Shown piece by piece: positions 17,074-26,499 of a DNA stretch of 64,000 nucleotides. The translations under genes and the position numbers were made by a program. How positions within the stretch are numbered: position 1 is the first letter of the stretch; the number at the start of each line of letters is the position of its first letter. The stretch comes from JAHDHW01 sp965277415 (lineage in GTDB: Bacteria; Bacteroidota; Bacteroidia; Chitinophagales; Saprospiraceae), in NCBI GenBank assembly GCA_965277415.1, contig CBDICS010000101.1, positions 1 through 64,000 of the forward strand, given 5' to 3'. Below the pieces are notes generated by a model. That model was given only the letters and a program-made list of their open reading frames with translations. It had not been told where the DNA came from and ran no database searches.

Positions 17074-20000
17074 ATGAATAAAAACAAACTCATACTCCTC
17101 TTCTCTATTATATTGTTCGCCTCTTCATGTGCAAATTATAAACTTAATTATAGCCATGAAGGAAAAAAGTGGACTACAAATACAGCTCCCACTGATCAGA
17201 AAGTAAAACATACAATGTATTTGATTGGGGATGCTGGCAATTCTTCTAAGGATGAGGTAGCCCCCGCAATAAAGTTATTAGAAACGAAACTTAAGACTGC
17301 TGATAAAAATAGCTCTGTTATCTTTTTGGGAGATAATATATACCCCAATGGAATGCCGCGAAAATCAGAAGGAAAAGAATATGATTTAGCCAAACATCGT
17401 ATTGATGTACAATTAGATATTTTAAAAGATTATGATGGCCGCATCTTATTCCTACCGGGCAATCATGATTGGAAAGAGAATGGTTTGAAAGGCTTGAAAC
17501 GTCAGGAAAAATATATTGAGAAGCATTTAAATAAAGGTATCTTAGAGAAAGACGACTGGAATAATTATTTTTTACCAGATAGAGGTTGCGGAGATCCTCA
17601 GGTGATAGAGATTAATGATCAGTTAGTGCTTGTCATCCTTGACTCTCAATGGTTTCTTACAGATTGGGACAAAGAACCAGAGATAAATGATGGCTGTGAA
17701 ATCAAGAGTAGAAAGGAGTTTAAGTTCCATTTTGAAGAGATTGTCCGAAAATATAGAAATAAGAATGTCGTTATTGCTATGCATCATCCGCTCTTTTCTT
17801 ATGGCCCTCATGCTGGATATGCTACCGCCAAAGAACATTTGTTTCCACTTACTCAGGTCAATAAAAATTTGTATATTCCATTACCAATAGTAGGTAGTTT
17901 TGCTACAATGCTACGAGGTACTATTGGAGTCAAAGGGGATTTGAACCACCTCAAATACAAGGAGTTTATTGCTTCCATTATGGCTGGTGCATCTAAAAAT
18001 GGTTCTTACATTTTTGCATCGGGGCATGAGCATAACCTTCAATATATCTTCGAGAATAATCAACATCAGATTGTTAGTGGCAGTGGATCTAAATTGAGTC
18101 CAGTAGCAAAAGGTAAAGGGGCGGAGTTTGGCTATGGTCATGCTGGTATATCACAAATAGATTTTTATGAAGATGGTTCTGCATGGTTGAAATTTTGGAT
18201 AACAGATGATAATGCACCTGATGGAAAATTGGTTTTTCAAAAAAAGATAAAAGACAAACTTCTAATTTCTGAGGATAATATACCTGAATCTTTCCCAGAG
18301 TATGAAAGCCAGCTTCAACAGGTTACCAAAAGTACAGTCAGTAATAAAATAGAGGAAAAAGGAAAAATGTATGAGTTCTTTCTCGGTTCTCATTATAGAA
18401 ATGTTTATTCAGAGCAATACGAGTTCCCAGTACTTGATCTGGCAAAATATAAAGGTGGCTTGACTCCAATAAAAAGAGGTGGAGGGAATCAAACGAACTC
18501 TTTAAGGTTACAAGGCGGAGATGGTCATCAATATGTGATGCGGTCTCTTACTAAAGATGCTTCGAGGGTTGTCCCCTTTCCATTTAATAAGATGACTGCT
18601 GCGTCGACGATTGTCGGAGAAGTATTTTTGTCTTCGCATCCTTTTGCGGCTTTGGCTGTGGGACCAATGGCAGATGCCTCAAATGTATACCACACCAATC
18701 CTAAATTATTTTATATCCCAAAACAACCGCTCTTGGGTGTACATAATGATTTGTTTGGAGGAACGGTTTATTTGGTTGAAGAAAGGACAGGAGGCAATTG
18801 GGAAGACAATCCTGACCTTGGCAATGGAGACAAATTAATCAGTACAGCAGATCTTGCTGAAAAGATTTCCGAAAGCCATAAACATAAAGTTGATCAGCGT
18901 TGGTTATTAAGGTCTAGATTATTTGATCAAATCATTGGTGACTGGGATCGGCATGATGATCAATGGCGATGGGCCAGAATCAAAGTGAATAAGGACAGTA
19001 CAACATACAGGGCTATCCCTAGGGACAGAGACCAACCCTTTAGCAAATACGATGGTTTATTGATGACATTCGCCAGGGGCTTTATGCCTTTTTTAAAGCA
19101 GTTGAAAGTCTATTCTCCTAAGATCAAAAATATGAAATGGTCTTCCTGGAGTCCTAAGTATGTGGACAATAGTTTTTTGAACGAAATGGAATGGTCTGAT
19201 TGGGAAGCCGAAGCTAATTTTCTAAAAACGAACCTGACCGATGAGGTGATTGAAAAGGCTTTTGAATCCTGGCCTGAGAAGGCACAAGAATTGACAGCAG
19301 CGCAAATTATTGATATCACAAAAAAACGTAGAGATCAAATCGTGGAATTTGCAGAACGACATTATAAGCTGCTCGCCAAACGAGTAGATGTATATGGAAC
19401 GGACAAACATGAACTATTCCAAATCGACCGATTGGATAATGAACAGACAAGAGTAAGGGTTTATCACAAAAAGAAAAAAGGAAATCGCCTGGTTTATGAT
19501 CGAACATTCAATAGAGCAATTACTGATGAAATCGATATTTACGGACTGGACAATGATGATGAATTCCATGTTACTGGTAAGGTGAAAAAAGGAATCCTTT
19601 TAAGATTAATTGGTGGTTTGGGCAAAGATAAATTTGTAGATGAATCCAAAGTCGCTGGCTTATCGAAAAAAACAAAGGTCTATGATAACCTCCAAAAAAA
19701 TGAATATGATTTAGGATCAGAGGCAAAGAATCTAAGTTCTAGTAATACAGACCTTAATGTTTATGATCGCAGACATATCCATTATGAATATGATGTTGTT
19801 TTACCAGCGCCTTCCTTTGGTTATAATTCAGATGATGGTTTATTTCTTGGAGCAGATTTATTATTTACAAAATATAAATTTAAAAAATCACCGTATTCTT
19901 CTATCCAACGTTTTGTCGGAAATGTATCGACTGCAACTGGAGGAATTGATGTATTGTATGAAGGAGAGTTTATTCAATTCTTCGGCAAACAAAGTTTGAT

Positions 20001-20832
20001 CGTAGACGGGATCTATCGTACGGATCGCTCTGCTTTCAATTATTTTGGGCTTGGGAACAATACAGAATTGAGTACAGATGATTTTAACTTTAACAGGGTT
20101 AGACAAAGCTTAATCCATATTCATCCGGCTATTAAAAAACCATTTTCTTCTTTTGGTAGTGGTCTTTCTTTTGGGCCTATATTTGAAGTTAGTCAGATTG
20201 AAGAAACCGCTAATCGGTTTATTGTAAGTGATGCGACTGGTTTGCCATCTTCTATTTTTGATTCTAATTATTTTCTTGGAGCGAAAATTCAAATTGATTA
20301 CGACAATAAAGACAATCTAAATATTCCTACCAGAGGTATTCATTTTATTGCGAATGCCAGTTGGATGACAGATTTGGAAGCAACAGAAAGGGATTTTAAG
20401 ACTTTAAATTCTTCTCTTACTATATATCAAAACCTGGATCGTAATGCCAGGTTTGTAATAGCAACTAAAATTGGAGCGTCCCACCGAATTGGAGATTACC
20501 CCTTTTTTAAATCCGCGATTCTAGATGGAAATTCAAACCTTCGAGGATATCGAGCGGAGCGTTTTTATGGCAAAACCAGTTTCTATCACAATACGGATTT
20601 GAGAATTAAGGCATTCGGTTCTATCAATAAAATACTCCCCTTTACAATGGGATTATTAGGAGGCTATGATTATGGCCGTGTATGGCTTGATGGAGAGGAC
20701 TCCGACCAATGGCACTCTTCTTATGGTGGAGGTATTTGGATCGCACCTGTGGATGTAATCATAGTTAATCTAGCCCTTTTCCATTCTAAAGAAGAAGATA
20801 GGTTTACAGTGAAGTTTAGTTTTGATTTTTAA
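17074..20832 (+). CDS. Giant lipoprotein: metallophosphoesterase, kinase-like region and outer-membrane barrel
   Basis: 1252 residues with lipobox FASSC (Cys19). Residues about 45-400 are a calcineurin-like phosphoesterase with the metal motifs IGDAGN (D53), FLGDN (D87/N88), PGNHDW (N130/H131), AMHHP and SGHEHN. Residues about 470-780 contain IIGDWDRHDDQWRW (D623-R626-H627) and IPRDRDQPF (D651/D653), reminiscent of the catalytic and metal motifs of CotH/Fam20-type atypical kinases. The C-terminal about 330 residues form a BamA/TamA-like surface antigen barrel ending in phenylalanine (FTVKFSFDF). Similar fusions exist in Bacteroidota; substrate unknown. It is probably exposed at the cell surface or periplasmic face. 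Monocistronic. Confidence 0.85.
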   Translation: MNKNKLILLFSIILFASSCANYKLNYSHEGKKWTTNTAPTDQKVKHTMYLIGDAGNSSKDEVAPAIKLLETKLKTADKNSSVIFLGDNIYPNGMPRKSEGKEYDLAKHRIDVQLDILKDYDGRILFLPGNHDWKENGLKGLKRQEKYIEKHLNKGILEKDDWNNYFLPDRGCGDPQVIEINDQLVLVILDSQWFLTDWDKEPEINDGCEIKSRKEFKFHFEEIVRKYRNKNVVIAMHHPLFSYGPHAGYATAKEHLFPLTQVNKNLYIPLPIVGSFATMLRGTIGVKGDLNHLKYKEFIASIMAGASKNGSYIFASGHEHNLQYIFENNQHQIVSGSGSKLSPVAKGKGAEFGYGHAGISQIDFYEDGSAWLKFWITDDNAPDGKLVFQKKIKDKLLISEDNIPESFPEYESQLQQVTKSTVSNKIEEKGKMYEFFLGSHYRNVYSEQYEFPVLDLAKYKGGLTPIKRGGGNQTNSLRLQGGDGHQYVMRSLTKDASRVVPFPFNKMTAASTIVGEVFLSSHPFAALAVGPMADASNVYHTNPKLFYIPKQPLLGVHNDLFGGTVYLVEERTGGNWEDNPDLGNGDKLISTADLAEKISESHKHKVDQRWLLRSRLFDQIIGDWDRHDDQWRWARIKVNKDSTTYRAIPRDRDQPFSKYDGLLMTFARGFMPFLKQLKVYSPKIKNMKWSSWSPKYVDNSFLNEMEWSDWEAEANFLKTNLTDEVIEKAFESWPEKAQELTAAQIIDITKKRRDQIVEFAERHYKLLAKRVDVYGTDKHELFQIDRLDNEQTRVRVYHKKKKGNRLVYDRTFNRAITDEIDIYGLDNDDEFHVTGKVKKGILLRLIGGLGKDKFVDESKVAGLSKKTKVYDNLQKNEYDLGSEAKNLSSSNTDLNVYDRRHIHYEYDVVLPAPSFGYNSDDGLFLGADLLFTKYKFKKSPYSSIQRFVGNVSTATGGIDVLYEGEFIQFFGKQSLIVDGIYRTDRSAFNYFGLGNNTELSTDDFNFNRVRQSLIHIHPAIKKPFSSFGSGLSFGPIFEVSQIEETANRFIVSDATGLPSSIFDSNYFLGAKIQIDYDNKDNLNIPTRGIHFIANASWMTDLEATERDFKTLNSSLTIYQNLDRNARFVIATKIGASHRIGDYPFFKSAILDGNSNLRGYRAERFYGKTSFYHNTDLRIKAFGSINKILPFTMGLLGGYDYGRVWLDGEDSDQWHSSYGGGIWIAPVDVIIVNLALFHSKEEDRFTVKFSFDF

Positions 20833-20936
20833 AAATGAGATTCTGGGATTATGCCTATTTGGTAAAATGTTATAGGAGTTTGATAATCAGTTATTTAAGC
20901 CTTTTTCAAATAACCTTGTAGGCTTTTAATTAATTA

Positions 20937-21713
20937 TTAAACATCACCCGGAGGCGGACTCACCGCCGTCCACCCTCCATCAACGACAATACTCTGTCCA
21001 GTAATCTGGCTTGCTGCATCTGATAGTAAGAACAAAGCAGTATGAGCAATATCGGAAGGAGAAGATACTTGGCCAGTTGGGGTTAATTTTTCCCAAATTT
21101 CCTGATAAGCAGGATCAAGCTTCCGAGTCCTTTCCGTCATAGTTGCCCCCGGAGCAATCGCATTTACAGTGATTCCAGCAGCAGCCAATTCTACACCTAA
21201 ACTTTTCGCTAACATTTCAAGTGCTGCTTTGGTCATGCCATAGGCTGCTAGTTTAGGATGAGCCTGATGTCCGGTTACGGATGACATAAAAATAATTCGT
21301 CCCTTTGATTTCTGTTTGATAATTTGTCGAGCTGCTGCTTGCGCCAGAAAAAAAGAGCCTTGCAAATTCACCTTAGTCAATTTTTGAAAATCTTCTAAAG
21401 TATAGTTTAAAAAATCTCCAAATGTAGTAATCCCAGCATTAGCTATTGCAAAATCCAATCTGCCATATTTGGAAACCGCACAATCAATCATTTTATTTAT
21501 TATTTCTAATTCGCCGGAATCCCCTACAACTGTGGTACAGTCCCCTACCCCATCTCGAATAGATTTTGCAGCTTTAGCAAGCACCACTTCATCAATATCG
21601 TTCAATATTACGGAGGCTCCTGCTGCTGCTAATTGTCTGGCGATTTCAAACCCAATACCTGTACCTGCGCCAGTAATTATTGCTACTTTATTTTCAAACG
21701 TAAATTGAATCAT
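20937..21713 (-). CDS. SDR-family NAD(P)-dependent dehydrogenase
   Basis: 258 residues, classical short-chain dehydrogenase. It has the cofactor motif TGAGTGIG (about 15-22), the NAG block IANAGIT, catalytic Ser in FMSSVTG and the YGMTK Tyr/Lys pair, and a C-terminus with TGQSIVVDGGW. It is the last gene of a three-gene minus-strand set after another SDR and an FAH-family hydrolase, about 30 bases behind the SDR. In this context it may be the sugar (L-fucose/L-rhamnose-type) 1-dehydrogenase or a second sugar-acid dehydrogenase. The sequence alone does not settle the substrate. Confidence 0.88.
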   Translation of the reverse strand: MIQFTFENKVAIITGAGTGIGFEIARQLAAAGASVILNDIDEVVLAKAAKSIRDGVGDCTTVVGDSGELEIINKMIDCAVSKYGRLDFAIANAGITTFGDFLNYTLEDFQKLTKVNLQGSFFLAQAAARQIIKQKSKGRIIFMSSVTGHQAHPKLAAYGMTKAALEMLAKSLGVELAAAGITVNAIAPGATMTERTRKLDPAYQEIWEKLTPTGQVSSPSDIAHTALFLLSDAASQITGQSIVVDGGWTAVSPPPGDV

Positions 21714-21743
21714 GCTTATGTATTTAGTACATCGTAAATTATT

Positions 21744-22535
21744 TTACGATGTATTAAGTCTTAAAAATCCACCATCAATCGGATAAAAACTTCCTGTAAT
21801 AAAGGCTGCCTCATCCGAACAAAGATATAAGGCAAGGTGAGCGATTTCCTTGGCTTGCCCCATCCTACCTATAGGTTGACTTGCAGAAAGTTTATCAAAC
21901 ATTTCTTTTTCTTTATCAGGATAAGTGCTTTTCAAATAGTTATCAACAAAGGGAGTATGTACTCGACCAGGGCCTATAGCATTGCACCGAATATTGTCTG
22001 TCAAATAATCTTTGGCAATAGAAAAAGTCATCGTGTACACTGCTCCTTTGCTCATAGAATATCCAAACCTATCAGCCAATCCAACTACCGATGCGACCGA
22101 AGCCATATTAATGATAGCGCCTCCTCCGGATAATTTCATCAAGGGAATTCCAAGATGTAAACAATTATAAACCCCCAAAATATTAACCTGATAAATTCGA
22201 TTCATATCTTCGACCGAAGTATTTTCTACATTTCCAATTTGGGCAATTCCTGCATTATTAATTAATATATTAAGGGCATTTGATTGAGCATATATTTTTT
22301 CAAAAACCGTCCCAGTTGTTTCATGATGACTTAAATCACATTCATGAAAAAAGGCTTGCCCACCTGCCGCCTTTATTGCTCTGACTACTCGACTACCATT
22401 TTCAGCATCAATATCTAAGAGATGAACAATTGCTCCATGCTGAGCAAAAACTTTACAAATACTTTCCCCTATTCCTTTTCCGCCTCCAGTGATTACAGCC
22501 ACTTTATCTTTTAAACTGAATGCAGATTCCATCAT
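21744..22535 (-). CDS. SDR dehydrogenase, likely 2-keto-3-deoxy-sugar-acid type
   Basis: 263 residues with TGGGKGIG, INNAGIAQIG, MASVASVVG and YSMSKGA. The stretch GPGRVHTPFVDNYL followed by QPIGRMGQAKEIAHLALYL is the pattern I associate with 2-keto-3-deoxy-L-fuconate/rhamnonate dehydrogenases. Its ATG overlaps the TGA of the FAH gene (ATGA overlap, 22532-22535), so the two are translationally coupled. The neighbouring FAH hydrolase would cleave the diketo acid product. The other enzymes of the route (lactonase, dehydratase) are not in the window. Confidence 0.85.
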   Translation of the reverse strand: MMESAFSLKDKVAVITGGGKGIGESICKVFAQHGAIVHLLDIDAENGSRVVRAIKAAGGQAFFHECDLSHHETTGTVFEKIYAQSNALNILINNAGIAQIGNVENTSVEDMNRIYQVNILGVYNCLHLGIPLMKLSGGGAIINMASVASVVGLADRFGYSMSKGAVYTMTFSIAKDYLTDNIRCNAIGPGRVHTPFVDNYLKSTYPDKEKEMFDKLSASQPIGRMGQAKEIAHLALYLCSDEAAFITGSFYPIDGGFLRLNTS

Positions 22536-23389
22536 TTTGAATAGGCTTTAAATAATTGTTTTTGTTTTCCTAAACCTTCAACTTCCAATTCCACTGTATC
22601 TCCATCTTGCAAGTATTGTGGCGGAGAAAACCCAAGTCCAACTCCTGGAGGTGTTCCTGTTGAAATCAAATCACCTGCTTCTAATTGCATAAATTGAGAT
22701 AAATACCAAACAATATAAGTGGGACTAAAAACCATAGTACTGGTATTGCCATTTTGTTTTTGTTCTTGATTTACATTGAGTTTCATATTGAGATCTAAAA
22801 CCTTGGAGATTTCGTCTTTTGTCACTAAGTAAGGACCAACAGGTGTAAAGCCCGGACAGGATTTCCCCTTTACCCATTGCCCACCTTTTTCTAATTGAAA
22901 TGCCCTTTCTGAAATATCATTGACCACGCAATATCCAGCTATTGTTTTTTCGGCTTCGGCTTCATTGTCAAGATATAAAGCATCACTGCCCATAACAATT
23001 CCTAACTCTACTTCCCAATCCGTTTTTTCACTGCCTTTAGGAATACACACATCATCATAAGGACCAGAAATAGTATTTGTCGCTTTCATAAACAGAATGG
23101 GCTCTGTTGGAATATCCATCCCAGATTCTTTTGCATGGTCAGCATAATTTAAGCCAATGCACATGATCATTCCTGGACGAGCAATAGGATTGGCCCAACG
23201 TTCTTGTTCGATGACTTCAGGGAATTGAATATTTTCATTATTGATCAATTTTTCTAATTTAGTTAAACCATCACTTTGAAAAAATGCTTGATCCCAGTCA
23301 TTAAAATAAGCAGTGCAATCGAAGCGCTTTCCATTAATAAAAACACCTGGTTTTTCTGTTCCTTTTTTTCCGAATCTTATGAGTTTCAT
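22532..23389 (-). CDS. Fumarylacetoacetate-hydrolase-family protein (2,4-diketo-3-deoxy acid hydrolase candidate)
   Basis: 285 residues from the ATG at 23389 (MKLIRFGKKG); the open frame reaches 23419 only through a TTG in a repeat. FAH-fold motifs are present: MCIGLNYADHAKESG, EPILFMKATNTISGP, metal-binding EVELGIVMG, YCVVNDISERAFQ, KSCPGFTPVGPYL, and STGTPPGVGLG. Enzymes of this group use a divalent metal to hydrolyse C-C bonds, and next to a KDF/KDR-like dehydrogenase the likely substrate is 2,4-diketo-3-deoxy-L-fuconate or -rhamnonate. The upstream regulator gene lies on the same strand across a 41-bp palindrome. Confidence 0.88.
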   Translation of the reverse strand: MKLIRFGKKGTEKPGVFINGKRFDCTAYFNDWDQAFFQSDGLTKLEKLINNENIQFPEVIEQERWANPIARPGMIMCIGLNYADHAKESGMDIPTEPILFMKATNTISGPYDDVCIPKGSEKTDWEVELGIVMGSDALYLDNEAEAEKTIAGYCVVNDISERAFQLEKGGQWVKGKSCPGFTPVGPYLVTKDEISKVLDLNMKLNVNQEQKQNGNTSTMVFSPTYIVWYLSQFMQLEAGDLISTGTPPGVGLGFSPPQYLQDGDTVELEVEGLGKQKQLFKAYSK

Positions 23390-23406
23390 CTTTTCTTTTT
23401 TTATGA

Positions 23407-23447
23407 TGAAGTTGTTCAAAAATAGCAGCCATTTTTGAACAGCTTCA
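23407..23447. repeat. Minimal family-A palindrome (41 bp)
   Basis: Two family-A ends placed head to head with almost no interior: TGAAGTTGTTCAAAAAT at the left and its near reverse complement ATTTTTGAACAGCTTCA at the right. It lies between the FAH start and the regulator, and the regulator's TGA stop (23445-23447) is part of it. Confidence 0.85.
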
Positions 23448-26318
23448 ATATTCCAAAATAAACTTAGACAGGTTTTGCCCTTTTTCTAAATTCAGTTTTT
23501 TACGTAAACGATAGCGCGCCACTTCTACTCCTCGAAGAGAGATCCCCATGAGATTGGCAATATCTTTTGTATTCAAATTAAGCCGAAGAAACGCACAAAG
23601 TTTTTGTTCATTAGGTGTGAGGTCTAAAAATTCATTTCTCAGGCGGCTTAAAAAATCACCATGAACTTGATCAAAATGATGTTCAAATTGATCCCAATCT
23701 TCTTGCAACCTAGATGTTATATCAATCTCTTTTACGATTTGATCTAAGGCGACTATTGTTTCTTTATTTTTGCCCAAGCCTTTCACCTCTTTTAGTTTTT
23801 CTTTTATGTTTTCCATAAACTCATTCTTCACGACCAAGTTCATAGTAGAAGCGGCCAAGAGATTATTGAGGTGTCGCAATTCGGTTTTCATTTTATCTTC
23901 TTCCAACTGTCGCAGTTTCCGTTCTTTTTGTTCTGTTAAGGTATTAAACTCTTGTTGTTTTTTAGCTAATTCCAATTGCTTTGCTTCTTCTACCTTTTCC
24001 GTTTTCTTTGTATAATAGTTTTTTTGAAATCTTGTAAGCCAAAACAAACATAATAATCCCAAAAACACATAAACTATTTTAGCTGTAAAACTTTTATAGA
24101 ATGGAGGTTCTACCTTTAAAAACAAGGATGGACTGGATTCAATTTCCCCCAAGTAATTCCGGGTTTGTACGATGAATTCATAATTCCCTTCTTTTAAGTT
24201 GGTATATTCTTTCATCGTCGCATTCGTCCAATCTTCATAAGCTTCATCAAAACCTTTCAGAACATATCGAAACTGCTGCTGCCCGACCTCATTAAAGCGA
24301 AAGGATTCTACAAAAAACTGTAAGGACTTTGTCTTATATGAAATCACCAATTTCACCTCTTTGTCTGACATCCCTTCAAAAGGCTTTCGCACATATAAAA
24401 TACTGTCTTCTGAAACACTAAAGACTTTACTGATCACTGGTGGCTTTTTGTGTGTCACTTGGCCTTCTTGTTCTGGTCTGTACTGAATAAAGCCCTCATT
24501 TGCATTAAACAAAACTCCATCACGAGTATTCGATGAAACATTCAATAAATCATTATTAAAAGAAAACCGTAATTGATATAATGAAGAAGGAACAAAGACA
24601 TAATTATTAGAACTGATTCGTTTAAAGAAACCGACTAAGTTTTCAGTAACTATGTGAATATTTTTTTGATCATCTTGTACCAATAAATTAACGGCTTGTT
24701 CTCCAATCTCCTGAAAAAAATTATCTACAGCTAGGATCTGATCCGTGTTTTGATCGATTTTGTATAAACCTGCTCTTGTACCTAAATAGAGTTCATTATC
24801 GACGCGACTCAAGATGATTTGTTCATTTATATGCAAACCATATTGATCTGAAACTTTAGTCACCTGGGCTTCTGTCAATTGCTCACTTAAGTTCAATTGG
24901 TATAAACCTTTATAAAACTGTCCTACCCAAATTCTTCCTTTTCGATCTTCTTCAAAAAAACGACTTGATTCGCTAAAACCATGTATTTTTTGAACTGCTT
25001 GTAAATCCAGCCTTTTATTAAGCTTAAAAAGATACAATCCAGAATACGTTCCTCCGATAGCGAATTCAGGATTAGAATTCAATTGTTTTACCTGCCATAA
25101 GCCATCTGTTTTTGCCAAAAGCCGAGCCTTAGCTTTTTCCAAAATAAACAAACCAGTATGATGTCCTGCATAAAGTTTTCCAGCGATTTTCTGTAGACTA
25201 TAAGCCGGGCCTTCTGTTCCGGATAAGAATATACTTTGACTAGCATTTTTAGCTAAAAAATAAATGCCATTTGAAGTCGTAAAATAAGTACCTTCCTCCT
25301 CTTCGAAGGCACTATAACCACTACCTTGTATATTGAGGTTTTGATTGATAAACCGCATCGGAGAATTGATCTCTATCAATGCGATCCCATTTTGCATACC
25401 TACCCACAGGTTTCCGGAATAGTCTTGAAATCCGCGTAAGCAAGCATTAGTTTGCAAGCCATCTTCTGTTGTAATGTTTTCTAGGGATCGTTTTTGTAAA
25501 TCATATAAAAACAGTCCCGCTGTTTGGGTAGAAATCACTAAGCGTGAATCCGAGAGTTGAAACACATGGTTTACATAAGTGCCTTGTAGCGCTCTTATCA
25601 GATTATCGTATGCTTCCTGATGACCAAAAGAAGAAGAAAACTCAATTTCTCCTGACCTATAAAATAACAACATGCCTCCATCTTGTGGAATTACTCCTGC
25701 AATAATGCGGTTCTTATGATTTTGTGGAAAAGTAGATTTGAGTGCTCCATCTTTTATTTCAAAAAGCCTTCCCTGCTGGTTTTGGGTAAACAATTGTCCT
25801 TTAACACAAAATGACCGATTAAAGCCTCCTTCCTCCTTTATCACTGATATGGATTGCCCGTCGTATATATAAATGCCTTGAAAAGTGCAGAAATAAACTT
25901 TAGAATTTAAAATAAAGACATCCCAAACTTCGTCAAAATCTTTAGCATCCTTTGGTATCTTATCTTCTAAAGATATATAATTCCACTCCTCTTCAAAATA
26001 ACCAAAAGCGCCCTGTGAGCCTACATACAAACGCTTAGCTTGTTCATCAAAAGCTAAGGATCGTTCCTTCTTACCCGTTCTAGCAGCATGCACTTCCCAA
26101 GTGTTTCCATTATAAGCAAGCACACCTAAATTATTAGCTACAAAAAGAGTTTTGTCTCTATTCTGAGCAAAGTCAATGTTTTGAATACCTGCTTTATATT
26201 CAGTTGATGTAAAATTTCGAATAGGATACTTTCCAGAAAAAGCTTGGACTGGCTGTTTTAGGGCAAAGCAAATCAATAAACAATAAATGTATTTTATGTT
26301 ACGACTATAAAAGTCCAT
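23445..26318 (-). CDS. One-component regulator: propeller sensor, Y_Y_Y domain, LuxR-type HTH
   Basis: 957 residues from the ATG at 26318 (MDFYSRNIKYIYCLLICF..., signal peptide); an upstream in-frame TTG is less likely. A long periplasmic part shows two-component-regulator propeller units (GNLWVGMQNGIALIE, GRIWVGQFYKGLYQL, LYLGTRAGLYKID), then a Y_Y_Y domain (YVLKGFDEAYEDWTNA...YTNLKEGNYEFIVQTRN). A single membrane helix (about 749-768), a coiled coil and a C-terminal helix-turn-helix (LTPNEQKLCAFLRLNLNTKD) follow. No histidine kinase or receiver domain is present. Such SusR/HTCS-like sensors read oligosaccharides. It is divergent from the beta-glucan cluster and upstream of the sugar-acid genes, and could govern either. 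Confidence 0.87.
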   Translation of the reverse strand: MDFYSRNIKYIYCLLICFALKQPVQAFSGKYPIRNFTSTEYKAGIQNIDFAQNRDKTLFVANNLGVLAYNGNTWEVHAARTGKKERSLAFDEQAKRLYVGSQGAFGYFEEEWNYISLEDKIPKDAKDFDEVWDVFILNSKVYFCTFQGIYIYDGQSISVIKEEGGFNRSFCVKGQLFTQNQQGRLFEIKDGALKSTFPQNHKNRIIAGVIPQDGGMLLFYRSGEIEFSSSFGHQEAYDNLIRALQGTYVNHVFQLSDSRLVISTQTAGLFLYDLQKRSLENITTEDGLQTNACLRGFQDYSGNLWVGMQNGIALIEINSPMRFINQNLNIQGSGYSAFEEEEGTYFTTSNGIYFLAKNASQSIFLSGTEGPAYSLQKIAGKLYAGHHTGLFILEKAKARLLAKTDGLWQVKQLNSNPEFAIGGTYSGLYLFKLNKRLDLQAVQKIHGFSESSRFFEEDRKGRIWVGQFYKGLYQLNLSEQLTEAQVTKVSDQYGLHINEQIILSRVDNELYLGTRAGLYKIDQNTDQILAVDNFFQEIGEQAVNLLVQDDQKNIHIVTENLVGFFKRISSNNYVFVPSSLYQLRFSFNNDLLNVSSNTRDGVLFNANEGFIQYRPEQEGQVTHKKPPVISKVFSVSEDSILYVRKPFEGMSDKEVKLVISYKTKSLQFFVESFRFNEVGQQQFRYVLKGFDEAYEDWTNATMKEYTNLKEGNYEFIVQTRNYLGEIESSPSLFLKVEPPFYKSFTAKIVYVFLGLLCLFWLTRFQKNYYTKKTEKVEEAKQLELAKKQQEFNTLTEQKERKLRQLEEDKMKTELRHLNNLLAASTMNLVVKNEFMENIKEKLKEVKGLGKNKETIVALDQIVKEIDITSRLQEDWDQFEHHFDQVHGDFLSRLRNEFLDLTPNEQKLCAFLRLNLNTKDIANLMGISLRGVEVARYRLRKKLNLEKGQNLSKFILEY

Positions 26319-26499
26319 GTGCAAGTTTGTGAAAGACAAATATAACTAATAATCAGGGACTTAGCCTAAGACAAGAGCACTTTTGATGTAGTCATTTTAA
26401 AAATTGATGAAATAATTGATGAGGTCATTTTTAAGGACTACTCTTAAATTAAGTATATCTTTAGCTTAACTATGATTTGTAAAAAAAACAATCCTAAAA

